DNA of 64,000 nt from Hormiphora californensis (taxonomy: Eukaryota; Ctenophora; Tentaculata; Cydippida; Pleurobrachiidae). Below, in pieces: positions 23,101 through 32,961 of this stretch (positions are counted from its first letter, which is position 1; every line of letters begins with the position of its first letter). Made by a program: the position numbers and the translations under genes. The stretch is taken from NCBI GenBank assembly GCA_020137815.1, contig CM035353.1:5398733-5462732 (forward strand), given 5' to 3'. Under the pieces are notes generated by a model. It had not been told where the DNA came from, searched no databases, and saw nothing but the letters and a program-made list of their open reading frames with translations.

Positions 23101-26100
23101 ACTTCTGGCGATATCAATACTTCGAATACCAGGTTTGTGCATGGGTATTATATCGCTCGAGTATAACTATTACTTTTATAGGGTATTAAGGGTACGCTAA
23201 CCAAAAATTTTTTTCGAGTGCAGGGAAATCTCTCACCGTAGGGTTGTAGGCCATGCCAAGGAGACCTCAAATATGTAATTTTAGCCCTTAAGTCGAATTC
23301 ATATTTTTGCTACAGCTGTTTAAAAAATGTCCTGTAAATTCGTTTTTGGCATCTCAAAAATACATTTGTAAAGATAGGAGCATGAAAATTTGGGGATTTG
23401 AAGAAGACATGAAGGTGAATGACCACAAAAAATGTTTTTGCAATCCGAGCTGATTTCCGGTCCTGAGATGGATTTCTTTTTTTCCACTTTAACGCCCTAT
23501 TTGGCAAAGTTCCGAAAACATGTGAAAGCTGTAAATTGGTGAAAAGTTGCGTCTAACGATTATCTAAGTGGCCATAAATTTTGGGCGTGTCCTTATTTGA
23601 GATAAGCTGTACATAGTTTTTTTTTGTGAAAGCCGTCCGTTCAGAAATAAATAAATTCCCTGTATCTCAAAAACGGCTGATCGTAGGGACCTGAGACTAT
23701 GCTTAAACGATTCAGAAGGTCCGATTTTGGGGGGGTCTTCTGAGAGACATTTTGCTCCTACTTCAACCGTTTTTGCTGTAATTGCGAAAAACAAATTCTA
23801 TGAAAAGGGCAAAAGCTAAAGTCCAATATCCTGTAATTAGGGAATTTTGGCTAAGAAAGGACCGAAACTATGGAAAAATGTGTAACAAGCTAATTCCTTC
23901 ACTATTTGGTCCATATGGGTCCCTATAATCACCAAAAACAAAATCACAAAAAATCCACGATGGCGAAGATGGGTTTTTGTTTTTCGCAATTACAGCAAAA
24001 ACGGTTGAAGTAGGAGCAAAATGTCTCTCAGAAGACCCCCCCAAAATCGGACCTTCTGAATCGTTTAAGCATAGTCTCAGGTCTCTACGATCAGCCGTTT
24101 TTGAGATACAGGGAATTTATTTATTTCTGAAATGACGGCTTTCACAAAAAAAACTCTGTACAGCGTATCTCAAATAAGGACACGCCCAAAATTTATGGCC
24201 ACTTAGATAATCGTTAGACGCAACTTTTCACCAATTTACAGCTTTCACATGTTTTCGGAACTTTGCCAAATAGGGCGTTAAAGTGGAAAAAAAGAAATCC
24301 ATCTCAGGACCGGAAATCAGCTCGGATTGCAAAAAATTTTTTTGTGGTTATTCACCTTCATGTCCTCTTCAAATCCCCAAATTTTCATGCTCCTATCTTT
24401 AAAATAAATTTTTTGAGATGCCAAAAACGTATTTACAGGACATTTTTTAAGCAGCTGTAGCAAAAATATGAATTCGACTTGAGAGCTCAAATTGCATATT
24501 TGAGGTCTCCTTGGTATGGCCTACAACCCTACGGTGAGAGATTTCCCTGCACTCGAAAAAAATTTTTGGTTAGCGTACCCTTAAGGGTACGCGTACGCCG
24601 ACCGAAATTTTTTTTCGAGTGCAGGGAAATCTCTCACTGTAGGGTTGTAGGCCATACCAAGGAGACCTCAAATATGCAATTTTAGCCCTTAAGTCGAATT
24701 CATATTTTTGCTACAGCTGTTTAAAAAATGTCCTGTAAATACGTTTTTGGCATCTCAAAATTTTTTTTCTAAAGATAGGAGCATGAAAATTTGGAGATTT
24801 GAAGAGGACATGAAGGTGAATAACCACAAAAAATTTTTTTGCAATCCGAGCTGATTTCCGGTCCTGAGATGGATTTCTTTTTTTCCATTTTAACGCCCTA
24901 TTTGGCAAAGTTCCGAAAACATGTGAAAGCTGTAAATTGGTGAAAAGTTGCGTCTAACGATTATCTAAGTGGCCATAAATTTTGGGCGTGTCCTTATTTG
25001 AGATAAGCTGTACAGAGTTTTTTTTTGTGAAAGCCGTCATTTCAGAAATAAATAAATTCCCTGTATCTCAAAAACGACTGATCGTAGAGACCTGAGACTA
25101 TGCTTAAACGATTCAGAAGGTCCGACTTTGGGGGGGTCTTCTGAGAGACATTTTGCTCCTACTTCAACCGTTTTTGCTGTAATTGCGAAAAACAAATTCC
25201 ATGAAAAGGGCAAAAGCTAAACTCCAATATCCTGTAATTAGGGAATTTTAGCTAAGAAAGGACCGAAACTATGGAAAAGTGTGTAACAAGCTAATTCCTT
25301 CACTATTTGGTCCATATGGGTCCCTATAATCACCAAAAACAAAATCACAAAAAATCCACGATGGCGAAGATGGGTTTTTGTTTTTCGCAATTACAGCAAA
25401 AACGGTTGAAGTAGGAGCAAAATGTCTCTCAGAAGACCCCCCCAAAATCGGACCTTCTGAATCGTTTAAGCATAGTTTCAAGTCTCTACGATCAGCCGTT
25501 TTTGAGATACAGGAAATTTATTTATTTCTGAAATGACGGCTTTCACAAAAAAAACTCTGTACAGCTTATCTCAAATAAGGACACGCCCAAAATTTATGGC
25601 CACTTAGATAATCGTTAGACGCAACTTTTCACCAATTTACAGCTTTCACATGTTTTCGGAACTTTGCCAAATAGGGCGTTAAAGTGGAAAAAAAGAAATC
25701 CATCTCAGGAATTTTTGTGGTTATTCACCTTCATGTCCTCTTCAAATCCCCAAATTTTCATGCTCCTATCTTTAGAAAAAAAATTTTGAGATGCCAAAAA
25801 CGTATTTACAGGACATTTTTTAAACAGCTGTAGCAAAAATATGAATTCGACTTAAGGGCTAAAATTGCATATTTGAGGTCTCCTTGGTATGGCCTACAAC
25901 CCTACGGTGAGAGATTTCCCTGCACTCGAAAAAAAATTTCGGTCGGCGTACCCTTAACTGACCAAACAAGAGTTTTCAACAATCTGTATCACTGGAAACT
26001 TTTTCAATTTACGTTATTTATCCTAAACCTGTCAGGCCAATATGCTCTGACAGTCCTAAACAGCTTCTTTGCAGTATGTCAGTTTTGGACGAGAGAATTA

Positions 26101-28112
26101 CAACGATCAAAGATAGTCGACCTATTTCAGAAAGCTCAATTGTCAAGAAGGTATATAATGTTGCCTAGCTAGACTGTCTGGGTTTGAACTAAACAATACA
26201 ATGCACTAAGTAATGGACCATTGACATTCCCGATGATTATAACAATTTTTTCGTTAACTAATAATTATTTTTCCTGACAGTATGCAGGTTCCAGCGTACC
26301 ACTCAAATTGGCGGGAAAGGGAGAAGCGAGGTGATGCACTGTATTCACCCGTCGCCCTAAGCCCAATTCAAAGTGGCCTGTTTAGTCCAGATTTTGTGAT
26401 GGAGGAGGATGAACTGACCTGCCACATATAGAAAACAACTCAACCCTGACAGGTTACTATAGATGCACATGCATAGATACATAATATAGATGCACATGTA
26501 GATACATAATACAGTCGGACCCCGATTTAACGGCACCCTCGGGGGAAAGGGTTTTGTCCGTTAAATCGGGGTGTCCGCTAAATCGGGGTCAAATACTGTT
26601 GATTTTCTATATCGGGGGAAGATTATGCTGCCGTTAAATCGGGGTGCCGCTAAATCGGGGGCCGTTAAATCGGGGTCCGACTGTATATATTTATCATATT
26701 TAGTGTGTGTAATAACATTTGATCATGGTTGCAGTTAATTAGATCGCGTTATGAGGACATGGCCATACATCGTATACCAGTACCAGCTTGTCTAAAAAAC
26801 CAGTTTATGTCAATCAGATATTGTGGGGAAACAGTCGTGCCAGAACCTCAAGTTCAGGCCACGGATATTTCCCCCAGTGTGTTTAGTATCTGTAAGAGCT
26901 CACAATATTTAACAGGTTTAAGAAGATGGTTGAGGAGTCGGGAGGAGATATGGAATTCCGACAGGCCATGAGCAAGATCCCCGCCGAGAAAAAGAAGAAA
27001 GTGGGATATACTGGCAAGCAATCTGTTATTGGTAGGTACAATATGGGGACTCACATACATGTATAATCCACCCCTATTATAGGTTGTCTTATTTTTGATC
27101 AAATCATGTGTGTGATTGAATACCATGTCGAAAGGGTAGATCGACTAAGTTGAGGCAAATATCATGTGTGTGTGAACTGTGTGATTGAACATCGAATGGT
27201 TTTTGTTGTTATGTGTGCCTCCCACTTCCAAACCCACGGCTGCTTCTTGGTCCAGTGAATGGTGCCATGATACTACATTAACCTTTCGCCCAATGTAGAG
27301 ATGCAACTGAATACCAAGACCAGGAACATCAGCGAAAAGGTAGCCAAGGTTCGGGAGGAAACGAATTATAGGCCGAAATCAGAAGAAGACTCAGAGTACG
27401 AAAAATATTGCACAGATCATTCACAAGTCTGGTGAGGGGAACAAGTTTCTTGAGGAGGTTTGTACTTAAATAAGTTTATTAAATCTAGCACACTTTGTTG
27501 ATGTATTAAATAAACGCATCACATTTAACACACTACTTTACTGTTTTTTATAGGTTCGAGCACTGCGTCAATTTGCCTCGCTGTGTAACTGCAAGTATCT
27601 GAGAACAGACCCTGAGCGGCTACAAGAACGGAAAGATGGGTACATGGACGAACTTATGGGAAATGTCACCCGTAGGATAAAAATTAGGTAATTCTGGGTA
27701 ATGGGACCAATAGATTACATTTGACTGAGAACTAGTCGCTATAATCTAGGAGAGCTCATTCAGTTGGACCAACAACAACAATATGATATCTCTTTTGTAA
27801 TAACCCGGTGAGAATTGTGGGTTGATTTCTTTACACTGATGAGATCGCAAGATCGAAACATTTGTTTGTAAACCAGCGTGTTTCTATTTGTTGTACTATC
27901 TGCTCTCGGTTCCACGCCGATAGAGCTCTCTTGTGGCCTACTGAAACAACCATATTGGGTTGATTTCTTACCAAGATCTTAGAAAATGTTGTAACCCGAA
28001 TATATTGACCTACAGGAAACGATGGGAGGCAGGATTGAGCAAGATGAGTTTTCTGGGTGCCAGTAATACTACTCTCAATCTACCTATAATAACACAGGCT
28101 ACTGCAGAGTAG
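20195..28112 (+). CDS. Unrecognised charged coiled-coil protein gene
   Basis: Phase-consistent exons: 20195-20339, 21589-21730, 22148-22329, 22430-22509, 22617-22864, 22952-23132, 26075-26150, 26281-26330, 26916-27031, 27299-27457, 27554-27687, 28016-28112 (TAG). The N-terminal part is Lys/Glu-rich predicted coiled coil (AEKRKKAKLLKKLKEQEG), followed by a basic stretch (RDRRRPRKN), an acidic segment (SEEEDEGYSDHHGD) and a Pro/Glu/Ala linker. The C-terminal half has FKKMVEESGGDMEFRQ, IPAEKKKKVGYTG and VRALRQFASLCNCKYL. Faint resemblance of two segments to formin GTPase-binding regions is too weak to name. A one-base frameshift is needed near 27405 within exon 27299-27457. Joining 23132 straight to 26281 instead reads to TAG 26431, a possible shorter form. 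The 5' end is uncertain: the first exon has an internal ATG at 20211. Probably cytosolic, as no membrane helix is seen. Confidence 0.6.
20466..20525. repeat. Perfect 26-bp-arm hairpin
   Basis: Arms 20466-20491 (CACGTCGAGTCGGTAAG...) and 20500-20525 are exact complements around an 8-base loop. It lies just after a CGAACCCCGATTTACCGG motif resembling one end of the pogo-like MITEs. The same hairpin occurs in copy 1 near 12697-12755. Confidence 0.92.
21343..21515. repeat. Dispersed repeat S, copy 2
   Basis: Matches 8029-8189 with common start CATTTCTCAACCAATTTC and end TTTTCCACGTGCAAGCC. It lies in the intron before exon 21589, immediately after the duplicated body. Confidence 0.7.
21781..22015. 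repeat. Minisatellite, inverted orientation
   Basis: Tandem CACTCCTTACATTTCA/CACTCCTCACATTTCA units, the complement of the minisatellite at 19768-20105. It lies in the intron between exons 21589-21730 and 22148-22329. The two arrays flank the first two recognised exons in opposite directions. Confidence 0.9.
23186..24584. mobile_element. TTAA-flanked palindromic element P1
   Basis: About 1.4 kb with ends TTAAGGGTACGC...GCGTACCCTTAA. Two arms of about 600 bp (23186-23792 and 23978-24584) are near-exact reverse complements around a spacer of about 185 bp, so the whole element is one giant hairpin. It carries no transposase ORF. TTAA at both borders suggests movement by a TTAA-targeting (piggyBac-like) enzyme, which is inference. 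It lies in the large intron 23133-26074 of the coiled-coil gene. Confidence 0.85.
24581..25957. mobile_element. TTAA-flanked palindromic element P2
   Basis: Same architecture and very similar arms to P1, starting at the TTAA that ends P1. Its extreme ends differ slightly (TTAAGGGTACGCGTACGCCG...CGGCGTACCCTTAA). One arm has a deletion of about 30 bases near 25709. The shared border TTAA suggests insertion into, or adjacent to, P1's target site. Confidence 0.85.
26512..26683. mobile_element. 172-bp pogo/Tc1-like MITE with TA duplication
   Basis: Ends CAGTCGGACCCCGATTTAAC...ATCGGGGTCCGACTG are flanked by TA on both sides. It includes internal direct/inverted copies of the AAATCGGGG motif. It lies in the intron between exons 26281-26330 and 26916-27031. 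Confidence 0.8.
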
Positions 28113-29302
28113 ATCATGGTGGTCGTGTGATGTTGATGTTCTAGTGGTCCCCAGTTCCGCCGTTCCAGAGGAAGGATGTATCAACGAGTGGGGTCTGGTT
28201 GTGGCTTCCTTTCTTCTTTTCTCCTCATCTAACCTGCCACATATATAAAAAAGAATGAAGATGTTGATGGCGGTTGGGTCGCTCACGCGCTGAGCATTGC
28301 TCAGTGAGCAGTGTACAATGCTGGAAATTGCTATTCCAGTTATAATATATTAGGTTGTTATAAGTCTTGCTTGAAAAAGATTACAACAATGTTTCAATTT
28401 TGGGAATAATCCTGCGGTTCTGAAGTGATCGCGTGATTCGGAGCTATAAAGAGTGTAAATTTGAACCTGCTGATATAATGTACGAGTAAAACGTTGTGTT
28501 TTTCAAACTAAAGCTCTTTAATTTAGATTCAATTTTTAAAAGACAATGTGTTGTGAAAGCTTTTTTAAAAACCGAAGTCCGAACCACAAAATCAAATGAG
28601 AAGGATTATCCGGCGGAACAGAGTTAATTTGTCATCTCCCCAAGCTGGAGACACACCCGGTAGGTTATATACTGGGTACTGGGTACGCTAGTCTATTATT
28701 AACCTGCTAGATGAGATAGAGACTTAATTCCAGCACCTACCCCGGACCCCCACTAATCCGAGAGCGCTTCACACTTTGGCCGGTACCCTCTTCTTCGTTT
28801 CGTCCTAGAAATACATTGCTTCGGGAGCGACAGTTTTTCTTGGTGGTTCTAGGGATTATAGTGATTTGCTGGAGTGGTTGTTAAGGGAGAGAGAGAGATA
28901 GAGGGGGAGGGAGAGATACAGAGATGCCAGATCAGAGGTATATCTAGGAGACGTTTAGGAATAAGCACTCTTTTTTTCCCCAGATGCTCTTTGCCTGAAT
29001 TATGATTTTCATGTAAGATCAAAGCTGTAATTGCGATGATTTCTCAAGGCTGCGGTACATGTTCTATAGATTTGTATTCTGTATAGTATCAGTTTCATAG
29101 TTGCTTTACACTCGACCTGTTATAGAGTTGCACACACAGCTCCAAGTGCTGTACACAGATCGTGATAACACTATTGTCATCTCGCGTGGGAGATCTCTGA
29201 TCAGAACTCCCTCTCTCTCTCTCTCTCTCTCTCCACCCCTCTATCTCCACTGTGCAGAGACCTTTTTACACTTTTCTTTTAGTTTATACTGTTTTCATTT
29301 TG
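28113..29302. other. Intergenic DNA with no gene seen
   Basis: Downstream of the coiled-coil gene. It holds short GA (28888) and CT (about 29209-29233) tracts and otherwise unremarkable AT-rich sequence. A minus-strand ORF at 28080-28286 overlaps the last exon and lacks support. Confidence 0.4.
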
Positions 29303-30438
29303 ATTACTCGTTCGTTACGTTGCAGTTCGTTTCACTTTTGCTTGTCTCAGACACCAATAAGGGCTCTTCCTCTCACTAAAATGCAACTTAAATCCGTCTC
29401 AAATACCCATTTCTAGCACACATGAACTCCCAGTTACCACTGAACTGTCTCTCGGACCTGGCCTAGTCTCATCACTAAATTACAGCTACATTCTTGGCCA
29501 ATATTGACCAAAACTTTGGAATTTCGCATTTAATTCAAATTGGGAAACTTTGTACTTTGCCATTACGTGTTTGATAAAGGAGCACTAACAAGTCACAGAG
29601 CAGAATTCTATTCATTACTCGTTCGTTACGTTGCAGTTCGTTTCACTTTTGCTTGTCTCAGACACCAATAAGGGCTCTTCCTCTCACTAAAATGTAACTT
29701 AAATCCGTCTCAAATACCCATTTCTAGCACACATGAACTCCCAGTTACCACTGAACTGTCTCTCGGACCTGGCCTAGTCTCATCACTAAATTACAGCTAC
29801 ATTCTTGGCCAATATTGACCAAAACTTTGGAATTTCGCATTTAATTCAAATTGGGAAACTTTGTACTTTGCCATTACGTGTTTGATAAAGGAGCACTAAC
29901 AAGTCACAGAGCAGAATTCTATTCATTACTCGTTCGTTACGTTGCAGTTCGTTTCACTTTTGCTTGTCTCAGACACCAATAAGGGCTCTTCCTCTCACTA
30001 AAATGCAACTTAAATCCGTCTCAAATACCCATTTCTAGCACACATGAACTCCCAGTTACCACTGAACTGTCTCTCGGACCTGGCCTAGTCTCATCACTAA
30101 ATTACAGCTACATTCTTGGCCAATATTGACCAAAACTTTGGAATTTCGCATTTAATTCAAATTGGGAAACTTTGTACTTTGCCATTACGTGTTTGATAAA
30201 GGAGCACTAACAAGTCACAGAGCAGAATTCTATTCATTACTCGTTCGTTACGTTGCAGTTCGTTTCACTTTTGCTTGTCTCAGACACCAATAAGGGCTCT
30301 TCCTCTCACTAAAATGCAACTTAAATCCGTCTCAAATACCCATTTCTAGCACACATGAACTCCCAGTTAACACTGAACTGTCTCTCGGACCTGGCCTAGT
30401 CTCATCACTAAATTACAGCTACATTCTTGGCCAATATT
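29303..30438. repeat. 311-bp tandem repeat, 3.65 copies
   Basis: Units start at 29303, 29614, 29925 and 30236 (each ATTACTCGTTCGTTACGTTG), with the last truncated at CCAATATT near 30438. Copies differ at only a few positions (for example AAAATGCAAC versus AAAATGTAAC). The near identity implies recent amplification or gene conversion. There is no ORF of note. Confidence 0.97.
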
Positions 30439-30851
30439 ACCCACCGCCCCACCCCCACCCGCCCTCCCCCACCCACCTCTCCCAATATAGCGGACATTGC
30501 TATACACCACACTACAGAGACAATCCTGGTGTTTTGGTGCACTAAGTCGCTTATCGCGTGTAACAACTAACAAATGTTCTTATCTGTCCCATCCGCATAG
30601 TATTCTAGAACATTTTACAGTATATTGGTGCTACATTCAGTCCTACCCCTTATCTGTGTTCAATCGTGTTTGTTTATCTTCATCTCCGATCCACTGGAAA
30701 TGCATATACCTCTCATCTCATCATCAACAACATCACGGTACCAATCATCCATCAAAATTCTGTAAGTTCACCTGTCCGTATTGTCTGTTCACAGATTGTG
30801 TAAAGTTTATATTGTGAATGTAATTTACTATTCAAAACACGGTAAACATCG

Positions 30852-31018
30852 GGATTCCAGACCCAAACTCAAGAAATTCTCAAAGGCAAAACGTTACCGT
30901 GTTCCAGACCAAACTAAACTCAAGACACTCTCAAAGGCAAAACGTTACCTTGATCCAGACTAAACCAAACTCAAGACTCTCTCAAAGGCAAAACGTTACC
31001 TTGTTCCAGACTCAGAAG
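30852..31018. repeat. About 50-bp minisatellite, 3+ copies
   Basis: Three successive units containing AACTCAAGA and CTCAAAGGCAAAACGTTACC, each starting TCCAGAC. The Lys/Arg-rich ORF across it comes from the repeat. Confidence 0.85.
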
Positions 31019-31199
31019 CTGACAGGACATAAAGCTTGCGTGAGAGTGCCCGAATACAGACCACAAACAGTTAGAATATCAGAGAAATTTTGTTTGATTT
31101 TGGTGTAATTTTGAGCGTGATATTTTAGCTACTATCTTTCATACAGACCACAGACTTTATGACAGGTTGCAACACCGTTCTGTCGTGCGGCAGAGTTTG

Positions 31200-31532
31200 G
31201 TACGCTATAACCTAGAGCCACACACACACACACACACTGTTTTCATTTGGCCCCGATTCAAATGAACTTTGAAATTCTTTAAAATGAATCCTATAAACAG
31301 TTCACAGAATTGAGAGATCATGGATAAATTTGATTTACAGAGACTCTTTATTCCTTTATACCTTAATTACATGGGCATTCGTCATTTAATTTGCTCGACG
31401 CTTCATGAAGCTTAACATCCTTTCTTTTACCCTTGCAGCGACTCTGCAATTCATCCCTCATTTGGTCGTGTAACGTTGTGTGTGTGTGTGTGTGTACGTG
31501 TGTGTGTGTGGCTCTAGGTTATATAGCGTACC
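31200..31532. repeat. Foldback with CA/GT core arms
   Basis: GTACGCTATAACCTAGAGCC followed by (CA)n at 31200-31237 is mirrored by (GT)n and GGCTCTAGGTTATATAGCG at about 31474-31532. The enclosed segment of about 235 bp has no gene. It looks like a small foldback element. Confidence 0.75.
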
Positions 31533-31834
31533 AAGAGCCACATACACAACATGACCATATTGTTCTGTTTGAAATGTTTTTGTTTGTTATTTTGTTATTA
31601 ATGGAGTGGATTATGGTGTGAGACAAGAAGCTAGTTGTGAAGCAGTATTAGGAAATTAGGTCATGATGAACTATATTATGAAACCATGCACATTACACAA
31701 TTAATGATACGTCAGAGCAGTTTCCTGACATATCAGATCCTGCTTCCTGATTCTTGAACTGTAATCCGCTGTGTTATATTCCCACGGTAAAACAGACATT
31801 GGAACATACCCCCAATCTATTGCTAGGAAGATAT

Positions 31835-32888
31835 ATGGCTTCAAAAAGCTATGGAGGAGGAGGAGCTAGAGGTGGATCAGGAAGAATCAAAAAGGAAAAG
31901 TTATCAAAGGTAGGATTCAATCCTTGATTTACACTTTCCATTTGGGCAGCCTGTCTATATCCTGTGTTGACTCCCCTGGGAAGAGTAATGTGTGTTTTAA
32001 ACCAATATTTACTCACTCGATAAAAATGTTCGTAACCAAAAGACTTGTGTCCATTCAATTAATCAATGCAATACCATGGTATCTTTTTCATTTCTTCAGT
32101 ATTTCTGGAATCCGATAGCTGTTGTATAGCGCTGAAAAAGAGACAAATTTTGCACTAAATCGGCTTTCTGGCCAGTGCCACATATAGATATTAGATACGA
32201 TTCCAAACTAAAACATTTGTTGTAGTTGCAGTTATTATCTGTCAGGCCAATGCTCTGACTACAGTTCTCGCGCGAATGGGTCAGGCCAATGCTCTGGGTC
32301 ATATAAAAATGTGTATGACGGACAGGTTAATATACGAACTGTGCATGATATCTTTCTTGCCAAATAACGCCATACGAGTGCATTGGTATTTTATTTCTAG
32401 CAAATATAAAATACTCATATTAATAATACAGGGCGTGAAATTAAGTGTCGTTCCTGAATGTATAATTTCCTGAATTCTGCAACTAAATTATCCATTTTCA
32501 AAGGCCGCAGTTGCATTGTTTCAAACTTTATTATTCATCATGTCCAATATTATATTCCTCCTTTTCCCGATCCAGAAACTCATCTACCATGCAGCTCACC
32601 GTGAAAGATCGATCTTGTCTGGCGTCGCCCGAACCCGTTTTTATTCTCGAACGGTGTGCACACTGCACAGTTCGGGTCAACTAGGCCACCAGACAATGTA
32701 TGCAGATTTCCCGTGACCGCACTAAAGACAATTAGCAGTATGCCCTCTGACTGTCCATTGTTCCATAGATCAGGGATAAGATTCTCTGGGTATTATTATA
32801 CTCAGCTGCATGCTATACAAGAGCTATATGCATAACACAATAAGTTGACGTCTAGATCCCATACACAGGAAATCTTTCTCTCGTCTCA

Positions 32889-32961
<73 letters not shown>

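Noticed and set aside
23310-24908. Repeated ORF family beginning MPNRALKWKKRNPSQDRK
   Set aside because: It lies in the arms of the palindromic elements, occurs on both strands by symmetry, is only about 65 codons long and has no start context or domain.
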